A stretch of 64,000 nt of DNA from Woeseiaceae bacterium (GTDB taxonomy: Bacteria; Pseudomonadota; Gammaproteobacteria; Steroidobacterales; Woeseiaceae), in assembly GCA_013043165.1 (NCBI GenBank), contig JABDOQ010000051.1:62001-126000 (forward strand), written 5' to 3'. Below are positions 28,679-38,100 of this stretch, piece after piece. Each line of letters begins with the position of its first letter. Position 1 is the stretch's first letter. A program made the translations under genes and the position numbers. Below the pieces are notes generated by a model. That model saw only the letters and a program-made list of their open reading frames with translations. It was not told the origin of the DNA and did not search any database.

Positions 28679-29173
28679 TTATCCGAAGCGACTTGCCATC
28701 TTGACAGCGGTTCCGAATGCCAGCATCTCGACGCCCGCCGTTCCCTTGCCATCGCGCGTGGCATTCGCAAGACGGGAAGTTTCCAGGCGAACGTTGAAAA
28801 TAGCGTCATAGCCCTGCTCGCGCGCAGACTCTGTCATACGAAGCAATGCTTCGCGCCTGGCCCGCTCAAGCAGTGGTTCGTACGTTTTGATGCGGCCGCC
28901 GATCAGGCCGCGCAAACCTGCGATGACTCGCTTGAAATAATCCAGCGAAATGACGATGCTGCCCGTGACCATAGCGGAAGACGACACCCGCCAGTCGTCG
29001 GGCATGGTATCGAATGACACTACGGGGAAATCGTGCAGGTCACGCTCGCGCTTTTGAATACTCCTGAAATGCCGTCTCTCGATAATGCTGCCGATCAAGT
29101 AGGCTCCCACAAGCAAAAGCAGCGGCCATACGAAGTTGGCGAACATGCTCAATTTCTCGAATAGATCGTCCAT
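28679..29173 (-). CDS. YbjQ-like (UPF0145) domain protein with membrane anchor
   Basis: 164 residues from ATG 29173, one base after the stop of the upstream paralogue. An N-terminal membrane helix (FANFVWPLLLLVGAYLIGS region) and a stalk precede a YbjQ/heavy-metal-binding-like domain (SSSAMVTGSIVISLDYFKRVIAGLRGLIGGR, EQGYDAIFNVRLET, FGTAVKMAS). It is a divergent, membrane-bound relative of the next gene. Function unknown; the family forms pentameric rings. Confidence 0.75.
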   Translation of the reverse strand: MDDLFEKLSMFANFVWPLLLLVGAYLIGSIIERRHFRSIQKRERDLHDFPVVSFDTMPDDWRVSSSAMVTGSIVISLDYFKRVIAGLRGLIGGRIKTYEPLLERARREALLRMTESAREQGYDAIFNVRLETSRLANATRDGKGTAGVEMLAFGTAVKMASRFG

Positions 29174-29174
29174 C

Positions 29175-29510
29175 TCATACAACTCGAACCGCTGTGCCGT
29201 AAGCAAACAGCTCCGCAGCGCCCTGTGAAATCGAACTCGTTGCAAAGCGGACATTCACAACCGCATTGGCGCCCATCGACTGCGCCTGCTCTATCATTCT
29301 TTCCGTCGCTTCCTTGCGAGAGTCCTGCAACAGCTCCGTGTATCCCTTCAACTCACCGCCGACAATATTCTTCAGGCCCGCCATGATGTCGCGGCCAACG
29401 TGTTTGGCGCGTACGGTGTTTCCTGTGCAGACGCCGTAAAATTCGACAATTTTTCGGCCTGGAATACTTTCGGTGTTGCTGATTGCCATCGAGCCGCTGC
29501 TGATTTTCAT
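29175..29510 (-). CDS. YbjQ family (UPF0145) protein
   Basis: Small soluble protein of the YbjQ family (111 residues), recognisable from GRKIVEFYGVCTGNTVRAKHVGRDIMAGLKNIVGGELKGY, MGANAVVNVRF and YGTAVRV. ATG 29510 follows AGGAG with five bases of spacing; an in-frame GTG six bases earlier lies inside this spacing region. First gene of a unit with a second YbjQ-like protein and an M48 protease. Biological role not known. Confidence 0.85.
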   Translation of the reverse strand: MKISSGSMAISNTESIPGRKIVEFYGVCTGNTVRAKHVGRDIMAGLKNIVGGELKGYTELLQDSRKEATERMIEQAQSMGANAVVNVRFATSSISQGAAELFAYGTAVRVV

Positions 29511-29627
29511 GGACACTCCTGGATCGGGAAACTGGGAATTTGCTGCGCGTAGTCTAGCACCGCCAGACTTCCCCGTCGGTTTGCATTAGGATGCAAAACC
29601 GATACGCAAACAACATGGGCAGCGGCT

Positions 29628-30383
29628 TTGGAATTTGGCTCAATCAGCGCAGAACTGGTCGTCGTCGCTTTAGCTGCAGTAGCGCTCGGCGCTCTGATCA
29701 AGGGAGTGACCGGCCTGGGATTACCGCTTGTCGCGGTTCCGACAATTGCAACATTCGCGTCGGTAGAGGAAGCAGTTGTACTCGTGATTATCCCGACCTT
29801 CGGATCGAATCTCTGGCTGGTGGGTACGCATCGACAATTTGCAGGCTTGTTATCGGGGCACGTGCCGTTCCTGGCGGCCGGATTGGCGGGCAGCATCATC
29901 GGCACGTTTCTGTTGACCGCTATCGATGACCGCTGGCTCAAGCTGGCACTGGCCGTGTGGCTGGCTGTCTACCTGGCGCAATTCGTGGTCGGCAATGTCC
30001 TGCGATCGCTGTTCCAGGCAAAAGGAGCAGCGGCAGCGGCCGTCGGCTTCACGGCCGGAACGATTCACGGCGCGACCGGCATCTCGTCGCACATCGTTGC
30101 ACCCTACTTTCATGGCCGCAGCCTGGCGCCGGATGCCTACGCTTTCCTGGTCGCCTGCGCTTTCCTGACATTTTCAGCTGCGCAGCTGGTAACGGCAGCC
30201 AGTACTCAGCTGTTTACCGCAGATCGACTGCTGATCGGCTTGGTGGCGCTGCTTCCGACGCTCGTATTCACGCAGGCTGGCATTCGACTCGCCCGGATTG
30301 TCTCTGACTCTGCCTTCCAGAAGATCCTGATCGCGGTCTTCGTGCTGATGGAGATCAAACTGATCACGGACGTCTTCTCCTAG
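29628..30383 (+). CDS. TauE/SafE family membrane transporter
   Basis: Eight-helix membrane protein of the TauE/SafE (DUF81) family, members of which export sulfite, sulfonates or other small anions. Signature: GALIKGVTGLGLPLVAVP in the first repeat and FTAGTIHGATGISSHIVAPYF in the second. The start used is a TTG at 29628, as no in-frame ATG or GTG is nearby and the first helix begins soon after. 251 residues. No neighbouring gene indicates the substrate. Confidence 0.82.
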   Translation: MEFGSISAELVVVALAAVALGALIKGVTGLGLPLVAVPTIATFASVEEAVVLVIIPTFGSNLWLVGTHRQFAGLLSGHVPFLAAGLAGSIIGTFLLTAIDDRWLKLALAVWLAVYLAQFVVGNVLRSLFQAKGAAAAAVGFTAGTIHGATGISSHIVAPYFHGRSLAPDAYAFLVACAFLTFSAAQLVTAASTQLFTADRLLIGLVALLPTLVFTQAGIRLARIVSDSAFQKILIAVFVLMEIKLITDVFS

Positions 30384-30390
30384 TGCCCCG

Positions 30391-30576
30391 GCCGGGCAAT
30401 TCCCGCCATCGCCCGGCACCCGGGTTGTCACGAAGGTGGCCACGCGCTGGGGTGCGGCAGCGTCATTTTTGGGGCCAAAGGCCAAAATCCACTGAAAAAG
30501 CGTGAATCTGCTGTCTTTTGCCTGCTTGTGACGCCAGTATGCGACCCGGATCCATGATATTTCTCCCCAAAATCCA
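30391..30576. other. non-coding spacer before the cold-shock gene
   Basis: Between the TauE stop (30383) and the cspA-type promoter there is no credible gene. GCCGGGC (30391-30397) and GCCCGGC (30411-30417) can form a hairpin with a 13-base loop but there is no T-tract after it, so it is at most a weak terminator. I see nothing else in this stretch. Confidence 0.4.
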
Positions 30577-30604
30577 TTGACTTGCGCCGCGCCGGGGATA
30601 TACT
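30577..30604 (+). promoter_or_regulatory. sigma-70-type promoter of the cold-shock gene
   Basis: TTGACT (30577-30582), 16 bases, TATACT (30599-30604). Each hexamer differs from consensus at one or two positions. A start site near 30611 would leave a leader of about 147 bases before the cold-shock start codon, close to the long leaders known for cspA-family mRNAs. Confidence 0.6.
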
Positions 30605-30610
30605 GCGGCC

Positions 30611-30757
30611 AGCTAGATTGATCGGCTGATATTTGTGTATTCCATTTCGAAGTTCCTTAGTAGTACCTCGTCCTGTTTTTCATAAGTACCAACATCACTT
30701 CTTGCGACCCGGCCTTATACGAGGCCAACATTACTTTTGTTTAGATAGGAATTGATT
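30611..30757 (+). promoter_or_regulatory. predicted long 5' leader of the cold-shock mRNA
   Basis: About 147 bases, AT-rich compared with the surroundings, without an open reading frame. In cspA-type genes the leader folds differently at low temperature and controls mRNA stability and translation. I did not find the E. coli cold-box sequence, so the mechanism is inferred from length and position only. Confidence 0.45.
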
Positions 30758-30964
30758 ATGTCTACTACCACCGGAACCGTAAAATGGTTTAATGAAGCCA
30801 AAGGCTTTGGCTTCATCGAGCAGGAATCAGGACCTGATGTATTTGCTCATTTCAGCAATATCCAGGGCGATGGATTCAAGACGCTGGCTGAAGGCCAGAA
30901 GGTCGAGTTCACAGTAACGCAGGGCCAGAAAGGTCCGCAGGCTGAGAATATCGTACCGCTCTAA
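30758..30964 (+). CDS. cold-shock domain protein (CspA family)
   Basis: Single cold-shock domain of 68 residues, an RNA/ssDNA-binding chaperone. RNP1 is KGFGFI and RNP2 is DVFAHFS, both intact. ATG 30758 with AGGA upstream is the family start. Monocistronic: own promoter at 30577 and own terminator at 30981. Confidence 0.95.
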   Translation: MSTTTGTVKWFNEAKGFGFIEQESGPDVFAHFSNIQGDGFKTLAEGQKVEFTVTQGQKGPQAENIVPL

Positions 30965-30980
30965 GCTCGAAACGGTTTAG

Positions 30981-31018
30981 AAAAAAAGGGCGAGACCTTC
31001 CGGGTCTCGCCTTTTTTT
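30981..31018. terminator. bidirectional Rho-independent terminator after the cold-shock gene
   Basis: Nine-base arms GGCGAGACC (30989-30997) and GGTCTCGCC (31003-31011) with a five-base loop, flanked by seven A on the left and seven T on the right, so it could terminate from both sides. Confidence 0.92.
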
Positions 31019-31087
31019 GTGCCGGATCAAGGGCCTGGCCGGCCTGCTCGAATTGCGCGGGCCCGACTCGCTGGCTACAGTCACCGG

Positions 31088-32458
31088 ATGAAGACGGTAA
31101 TCGAACCTTTCCGCATCAAGATGGTTGAGCCCATCAAGCTCACTGACCGAGCGGAGCGGGAATCGCTGATTCGGGAGGCACATTACAACCCGTTCCTGCT
31201 GCGCGCGGAGGACGTCATCATTGACCTGCTGACCGACTCCGGCACGAGCGCGATGTCGTCGGAGGCCTGGGGCGCCATGATGCAGGGCGACGAGTCCTAC
31301 GCGGGTGCCCGCAGCTGGTATCGGTTTCGCGACACGGTCAAGGACATTTTCGGCTTTGAGCAGGTCATTCCCACGCACCAGGGACGCGCCGCCGAGCACA
31401 TCCTGTTCAGCGTGATGGTTAAACCCGGCTCCGTTGTGCCCAACAACACTCACTTCGACACGACCCGGGCCAATATCGAATTCGTTGGCGGCGAGCCGCT
31501 TGATCTGGTCTGTGTTGAAGCCGACGACCTCGACTCCGATTTTCCGTTCAAGGGCAATATGGACATCACGGCGCTTGAGAGACTGATTGCCGAAAACGGT
31601 CCGGAAAAAATTCCCGTCATCATGGTGACCGTCACCAACAACTCGGGCGGCGGCCAGCCGGTTTCAATGGCCAACATACGCGACATTAGCCGCGTCGCCA
31701 GGGCGGCCGGTATTCCTTTCTACATAGATGCCTGTCGCTTCGCCGAGAATTCGCACTTCATCAGGCAGCGCGAGCCAGGTTACGAGAACACGCCAACCAT
31801 CGATATTGCCCGCGAGATGTTCAGCTACGCTGACGGATGCACAATGTCGGCGAAGAAAGATGCGTTCGGCAATATTGGCGGTTTTCTCTGTACTAACGAC
31901 GCGGAGCTTGCGCACCAGGAGCGCAACATACTGATCCTCACTGAAGGCTTTCCAACTTACGGCGGGCTGGCGGGACGTGACCTCGAGGCGATCGCCGTTG
32001 GCCTGCGAGAAATTCTGGACGAGCACTACCTCGACTACCGCCTGCATTCGAATGCCTATGTCGTTGACCACTTGCGTGCAGCCGGCATCCCGGTGATGGC
32101 GCCGGCCGGCGGGCATGCCGTGTACCTCGACGCGCGGCGCTTCCTGCCACATATAGAGCCACTGCAGTATCCGGGGCAGTCGCTGGCCGTGGCGCTTTAT
32201 GTCGAAGCCGGCATTCGTGCCGTCGAGATCGGAACCGTGATGTTCGGTGCCGACCCGCACACGGGCGAAGAACACCCTGCCCGGCTCGACCTGCTGCGCC
32301 TCGCAGTTCCGCGTCGCGTCTATACACAAAGTCACATGGACTACGTGCTCGAAGCCATCGGACTGGTTTGGGAAAATCGAGCCAGCATCCGCGGCATGAA
32401 GATCGTACAAGCGCCGAAATACCTGCGACATTTTACGGCCCACTTTGACTGGGTCTGA
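31088..32458 (+). CDS. tnaA: tryptophanase-like PLP beta-eliminating lyase (TPL scaffold)
   Basis: Fold-type I PLP lyase of the tryptophanase/tyrosine phenol-lyase family; splits tryptophan to indole, pyruvate and ammonia, or tyrosine to phenol. The 456-residue product lines up with Citrobacter freundii tyrosine phenol-lyase over its length from memory, with the PLP lysine at 257 (MSAKKD) and FSYADGCTMS, GGLAGRD typical of it. Yet the two residues that read the ring are those of tryptophanase: Asp124 (THFDTTR; Thr in TPL) and Ile381 (AVEIG; Arg in TPL). I therefore call tryptophanase. ATG at 31088; no TnaC leader or tnaB permease is adjacent. Confidence 0.8.
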   Translation: MKTVIEPFRIKMVEPIKLTDRAERESLIREAHYNPFLLRAEDVIIDLLTDSGTSAMSSEAWGAMMQGDESYAGARSWYRFRDTVKDIFGFEQVIPTHQGRAAEHILFSVMVKPGSVVPNNTHFDTTRANIEFVGGEPLDLVCVEADDLDSDFPFKGNMDITALERLIAENGPEKIPVIMVTVTNNSGGGQPVSMANIRDISRVARAAGIPFYIDACRFAENSHFIRQREPGYENTPTIDIAREMFSYADGCTMSAKKDAFGNIGGFLCTNDAELAHQERNILILTEGFPTYGGLAGRDLEAIAVGLREILDEHYLDYRLHSNAYVVDHLRAAGIPVMAPAGGHAVYLDARRFLPHIEPLQYPGQSLAVALYVEAGIRAVEIGTVMFGADPHTGEEHPARLDLLRLAVPRRVYTQSHMDYVLEAIGLVWENRASIRGMKIVQAPKYLRHFTAHFDWV

Positions 32459-32475
32459 AGTATTCTGGCGCTCTT

Positions 32476-34299
32476 ATGCCTGAAGAGCCGCAACAACCAG
32501 TTGGCCTGCTGTCCCGAAGTCTGGGCGTGTTCGGCTACAGCAGCCGTGCACTGGAACTTGTCTGGACGACAAGTCGGCCGCTAACGATAACATTGGCGCT
32601 GTTGACGCTGGTGGCTGGTGTTCTGCCGGCTGCCATTGCTTATATCGGTCAGCTCATTGTCGACGGTGTCGTCGAGGCCTCGCGCGCGCCCGACCCTGAC
32701 ACACGTGGAGTTTTGTATCTCGTTTCTCTGGAGGCACTCGTTGTCATCGCTGTCGCAGCGGCACAGCGCGGTATTTCGGCAAGTCAGTCTCTGCTGCGCG
32801 CCCTGCTTGGCCAGCGCGTCAATGTCATGATTCTCGAAAAGGCGATGACGCTGGAGCTCACGCATTTTGAAGACTCCGAATTCTACGACAAGCTGACACA
32901 GGCGCGGCGCGAAGCCTCCAGTCGACCGCTGAGTCTCGTTACCCGTACGTTTGGACTGGTGCAGAACGCCATCTCGCTCACCAGCTATGCCGTGCTGCTG
33001 TTCGCCTTTTCGCCGTGGGCGGTCGTTATTCTCGTCGGCGCCGGCCTGCCTTCGTTCTTCGCAGAGGCAAAATTTTCCGGCGATGCATTTCGCCTGTTCC
33101 GCTGGCGCTCGCCCGATACACGTATGCAGATGTATCTCGAAACCGTCATCGCTCGCGAAGACGGCGTCAAAGAAGTCAAATTGTTCCAGCTGGGTCCTCG
33201 GCTACTGCAGCGCTATCGCGACATATTCAAGAAACTCTTCATTGAAGATCGCCGACTAACTCTGCGGCGCGATACCTGGGGATTCGTGCTGGGTTTACTT
33301 TCTACAGCCGCACTTTACGCCGCCTATGCATGGATCGTAATTACGACGATTAGCGGTGCTATTACGCTGGGTGCGATGACAATGTATCTGGTACTTTTTC
33401 GACAGGGACAGTCGGCAGTCGCCGCAATTCTCACCGCGATCAGTGGCATGTACGAAGACAATTTATACCTCTCAAACCTGTACGAATACCTCGAGCAACC
33501 CGTACCGGCGCGACGCGGTGAGTCGGTACGTGGCCCGCGACCCGAACGCGGGCTCGAGTTCCAGAACGTGTCTTTCCGGTACCCGGGGGCACATAAAAAG
33601 GCACTGAGCAATATCAGCCTGCAGATTCGTCCCGGCGAGAGCCTCGCCCTGGTCGGCGAAAACGGTTCTGGCAAGACGACGCTCATAAAATTGCTCACCC
33701 GCCTTTACGATCCTACCGAGGGCCAAATTCTGCTGGACGGACTCGACCTGCAGGAATGGGACGTCGAGGCTCTGCGGCAGCGAATCGGCGTCATATTCCA
33801 GGACTTCGGCCGCTATCAATTCAGTGTTGGCGAGAATATCGGGGCAGGCGACGTTCGCCATATCGAGGACTCAGAGCGCTGGCAAAAGGCGGCAACGACC
33901 GGTATGGCGGCGCCGTTCATTAACGACATGCCGGAAGGTTATGAGACGCAGCTCGGGCGTTGGTTCAAGGGCGGCCGTGAGCTATCGGGCGGGCAGTGGC
34001 AGAAAATCGCACTGTCGCGCGCTTTCATGCGCAGCGATGCCGACATCCTGGTGCTCGACGAGCCGACGGCTGCAATGGACGCATCTTCCGAAGCCGCCGT
34101 ATTCGATCACTTTCGCGAAGCGAGCGGTAACAAGATGACGATACTCATTTCGCATCGATTTTCCACGGTGCGAGCGGCCGCACAAATCATCGTCATTCAC
34201 GAAGGCGAGATTCTCGAACGCGGCAATCACGAGAGCCTGCTTGCGGATGACGGACAATATGCACATCTTTTCAATCTTCAGGCGCGCGGCTACCAGTAA
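32476..34299 (+). CDS. ABC transporter, fused permease and ATPase (exporter type)
   Basis: Half-size ABC exporter of 607 residues. About five to six membrane helices occupy residues 35-310, then the nucleotide-binding domain: Walker A GENGSGKTT near residue 395, Q-loop FQDFGRYQFS, signature LSGGQWQKIALSRAF, Walker B ILVLDEPTAAMD and the H-loop ISHRFSTV. It starts 17 bases after the tryptophanase gene, so may be cotranscribed. The Q-loop region (VIFQDFGRYQFSVGENI) resembles peptide or lantibiotic exporters, but the substrate is unknown. Confidence 0.9.
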   Translation: MPEEPQQPVGLLSRSLGVFGYSSRALELVWTTSRPLTITLALLTLVAGVLPAAIAYIGQLIVDGVVEASRAPDPDTRGVLYLVSLEALVVIAVAAAQRGISASQSLLRALLGQRVNVMILEKAMTLELTHFEDSEFYDKLTQARREASSRPLSLVTRTFGLVQNAISLTSYAVLLFAFSPWAVVILVGAGLPSFFAEAKFSGDAFRLFRWRSPDTRMQMYLETVIAREDGVKEVKLFQLGPRLLQRYRDIFKKLFIEDRRLTLRRDTWGFVLGLLSTAALYAAYAWIVITTISGAITLGAMTMYLVLFRQGQSAVAAILTAISGMYEDNLYLSNLYEYLEQPVPARRGESVRGPRPERGLEFQNVSFRYPGAHKKALSNISLQIRPGESLALVGENGSGKTTLIKLLTRLYDPTEGQILLDGLDLQEWDVEALRQRIGVIFQDFGRYQFSVGENIGAGDVRHIEDSERWQKAATTGMAAPFINDMPEGYETQLGRWFKGGRELSGGQWQKIALSRAFMRSDADILVLDEPTAAMDASSEAAVFDHFREASGNKMTILISHRFSTVRAAAQIIVIHEGEILERGNHESLLADDGQYAHLFNLQARGYQ

Positions 34300-34371
34300 C
34301 TGCGGCAGCGCCGGCCGACTGCAAAATCGATTACTATCGAACTCTGACATAAGCGATAACTGCGGGCACCT

Positions 34372-34989
34372 GTGTTTCAAGACGGACAAATAGCCGCGCC
34401 GGCCCTCTTGGCGCTGACGGTCGGGATCAGCCTCCTCGGCTTGTTTCGACTGCCCCAGGTCATCAACAAATGCCTGTTTCGGCCATATTTCTTCCTGCGT
34501 CAAAAACAATACGACACGATGATTCTGAGCGGATTCGTGCACGCGGATCTCGGGCACCTGCTGTTCAACATGGTCACGTTCTATTTTTTCGCTTTTCCGC
34601 TCGAACGTTTCATGGGAACAATACCGTTCCTGATTCTGTATTTCGCCGGGCTCATCTTCAGCCACGCATGCACTTACTTCAAGCAGCGGAATAATCCTGA
34701 GTATGCCTCGCTGGGTGCATCGGGTGCGATCTCCGCCGTATTGTTCGCGTTTATCGTGTATTTCCCAACAACGACACTGATGATTATCCCGATTCCGATA
34801 CCCATACCGGCAATAGTATTCGCGATCGGATATGTGGCTTATTCGTATTGGGCGTCACTGCAGTCGCGCGGGCGCATCAACCACGATGCTCACCTGTGTG
34901 GCGCGCTGAGCGGACTGGTTTTTGTCGCAGTAAGCGACCCACAGGCATTCGCAGAGCTACTCAAAACATTGGGGACATTCTTAATTTAA
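34372..34989 (+). CDS. rhomboid family intramembrane serine protease
   Basis: Six-helix membrane protease. The L1 region FVHADLGHLLFNMVTFYFF carries the conserved HxxxHLxxN-like pattern, the nucleophile is Ser117 in LGASGAISAV, and His174 in INHDAHLCGALSGLVF completes the Ser-His dyad. 205 residues from a GTG start. The last five residues (GTFLI) and the stop codon are encoded by the first bases of the palindromic repeat at 34971-35020, so the repeat sits inside the 3' end of this gene. Confidence 0.88.
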   Translation: MFQDGQIAAPALLALTVGISLLGLFRLPQVINKCLFRPYFFLRQKQYDTMILSGFVHADLGHLLFNMVTFYFFAFPLERFMGTIPFLILYFAGLIFSHACTYFKQRNNPEYASLGASGAISAVLFAFIVYFPTTTLMIIPIPIPIPAIVFAIGYVAYSYWASLQSRGRINHDAHLCGALSGLVFVAVSDPQAFAELLKTLGTFLI

Positions 34990-35020
34990 TGTACTAATGC
35001 ATTAAATTAAGAATGTCCCC
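34971..35020. repeat. 50-bp palindromic repeat, copy 1 (left flank of purine operon)
   Basis: Perfect 21-base inverted arms (34971-34991 and 35000-35020, beginning GGGGACATTCTTAATTTAAT) with an eight-base centre. It is much more AT-rich than the surroundings. A second copy, identical at 44 of 50 positions and in the same orientation, lies at 49449-49498. The element encodes the C terminus and stop of the rhomboid gene. It looks like a REP/MITE-type mobile palindrome; from memory, similar GGGGACATTC palindromes occur near IS200-like (RAYT) transposase genes in Proteobacteria, but no transposase is here. Confidence 0.9.
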
Positions 35021-35119
35021 ATTAGTCTGCGGCAATTGCGTATATCCACGATTTAGTCATTAGCGGTTCAATTGAGAGTCAGCAATCGGTTGATTTGGCG
35101 CAACGGGAGGCAGGCAATC

Positions 35120-38100
35120 ATGTCCGAGTTGTTTCGGCCAATATCAATCGAACAACTCGCTTCCTGGTTATTCGCCGAACTCGAAAGCCGCAACACCATC
35201 TTTGGTATTCCTCGCCAGCACTTCTTCGTGCCACGGACAGATGCCGCGTATCGCACAAGCGCCTTTGGACACGCTTTGGATACGCCGTTTGGTCCTGCCG
35301 CCGGGCCTCACTCGCAAATGGCTCAAAACATAATTTCAGCCTGGCTATGTGGTGCACGGTACGTTGAACTAAAGACGGTACAAACGCTCGACGTACTGGA
35401 TGTAAGCAAACCGTGCATCGACATGGAGGACGAGGGCTATAACGTCGAGTGGTCGCAGGAACTAAAAGTCTACCAGTCCTTTGATGAGTACCTCAGGGCC
35501 TGGGTTCTGATTCATGCGTTGCACCACAAGCTTGGTTTTCCGGGATCGTCACCGGCGCTCGTTTTCAACCTTAGTGTTGGTTACAACCTCGAAGGACTGC
35601 TGAAACCGAACATGCAATGGTTCCTGGATCAAATGCACGACTGTTCCGACTACAAGCAGTCGATCATCGACCAGGTTGCGGCATGGTACCCGCCGGTTCG
35701 GGAACTCGATATACCGGACTGCATCTCCGATAACGTCACTCTCTCGACCATGCACGGCTGCCCTCCCGATGAAATCGAGAGCATTAGCACCTACCTTCTG
35801 CGAGAGCGTCACTTGCATACCCTCGTCAAGTGCAACCCGACACTGCTGGGCCCCGAGCGTGTGCGGACACTCCTGAACAAGGACCTGAACTTCACCGACG
35901 TGATCGTCCCGGACATCGCTTTCGAACACGACCTGAAATACTCGGCTGCCGTGCCGATGCTGGGCAGACTTCGAAAAACAGCCAGCGAGTGCGGCCTCGA
36001 ATTCGGGGTGAAGCTCTCGAATACGCTGGAAGTCGAGAACGTCCGTCCGGTGTTCGATTCGACGGAAGATATGAGTTATCTCTCCGGGCGCCCGCTGCAT
36101 GCGATCACGGTGAATCTCGCCAGCAGGCTCGCACAAGAATTTGATGGCGGACTGCCGATGTCGTTTTCCGCAGGCGCGAGTTGCTTCAACGCGCCCGACT
36201 TGCTGGCCGCCGGCATGCAGACCATCACGGTCTGTTCCGATTTGCTGAAGACCGGAGGCTACCTGCGTCTGCTCGATTACATCGACCGTGTCGATGCGTC
36301 ATTTCGCAAGGCAGGCGCCGCTGGTATCGAGGAATTCGTGCTCAAGTCCGCGAATGCGAACAACTCGTCCGCTGACATTAAAGTGGCGGCACTGTTGAAT
36401 CTGCGGCTATACGCGGATGTGGTTCGCAGCAATCCCGATTATGCGAAAAACGGCTTCGACACCTCGCACACAAAAACGTCGAGAGCCCTTGGCATGTTCG
36501 ACTGTATCAAGGCGCCCTGCGTGGACGAGTGCCCGCTGGATCAGAAGGTACCGCGCTACATGAACGCCGTGCGACAGGGCGACATCCCGGGGGCGCGTCG
36601 CATTATTCAGGGCGACAATCCGCTGCCCTGTATCTTGGGGCGGGTTTGCGACCATCTGTGTGAACAGGCCTGCATTCGCACGCACCTCGACGAACCGCTG
36701 GCGATTCGCGATATCAAGCGCTTCGTTATGGATCAGCCATCACATTCGGGCGTTGGCCGCACTCCGAAACCGGCCGGCAAGAAGGTCGCCATCATTGGGG
36801 CCGGTCCCGGGGGCATGTCAGCCGCGATTGAACTGGCCCGGAACGGACTGCAGGTCGAAATTTTCGAGCAGCGAGCCTATCCCGGCGGCATGGTCGGTGG
36901 TGCGGTACCCGAGTATCGCCTCCCCCAGTCCGTGTTCGACAAAGATTTCGGCACGCTGGAAAAACTCGCCGTCAAGATCCATTACAAGCAGCGTGTTGGC
37001 CAGGACATACAGCTGTCGCAATTGCGCCGTGATGGCTTTGACCACGTCGTCATTATGGTCGGGGCACAGCTGAGTAAAACGCTGCCTCTCGAAGGCGAAG
37101 ACTGTGCTGGTGTCGTCGACGCGCTGCAGTTCCTGCGTCAGTCCCGTGAAAATCGGGCGCTCGATATTGGCAGGCGGGTCGGCGTCGTCGGCGCCGGCGA
37201 CACGGCGATGGACTGTGCGCGCGTTGCCTGGCGTCAGAACCACAGCGATGTCACTTTGATTTATCGACGCACGGTTGACCAGATGCCCGCCGACCGCGAG
37301 GAAGTAGAGCAGCTAATTGCAGAAGGCATCGAGGTGCTCGAGCTGTCGAAGCCGCAGAGCCTTGAGGTCGAAGACGGGAAGCTGAAAGCGTTGCGGTGTC
37401 GACGCATGATGTACGCTGGTGATCGCGATGCCTCGGGTCGCAAGATTCCTCACGAGATTCCCGATTCGGAATTCAAGGTGCCGCTGGATACCCTGATTCT
37501 CGCAATCAGCCAGCATGCAGTGCTCGATTTCTTCGACCAGGAGCCAATCGAAATAAACGATCGCGGCTACATCAAGGTCGACCCTGTGACGTTTGAAACC
37601 TCGGTACCCGGCGTTTATGCCGGCGGTGACGTTGCCAATGCCGGGCCTTCTTCTATCGTGAAAGCGGCCGCGGCGGGCATAGCGATTGCCGACGCCATTT
37701 TGGGCCGCCATGCCTCCGCGCCCTGTGTGGTGGATCCTGTGCCTGTTGACACGGCGGCGCTGCTGCGTCGCAGGAGTCAAAAACAGCGACGGGTATCGGC
37801 GCCGCAAACGGAGCTCGATGATCGCGACAATTTCGACGAGGTCGTACTAACCTACTCCGGCCATCAAGCCGAAACAGAAGCTGCCCGCTGCCTGGACTGC
37901 GACAGGTATTGCAGCATCTGCGTTGGCGTCTGTCCGAACCTTGCGCTGCTGACCTATGAGACCGGATCCTTCGACGTCCGCTTGCCCGAGCTGCGGTTCG
38001 AAAAGGACGAATTCCATGTTGCGGCCGGCAAATCGTACCGGGTGATGCAGCCGTTCCAGGTCGCTGTGCTGACCGACTTCTGCAACGAGTGTGGCAACTG

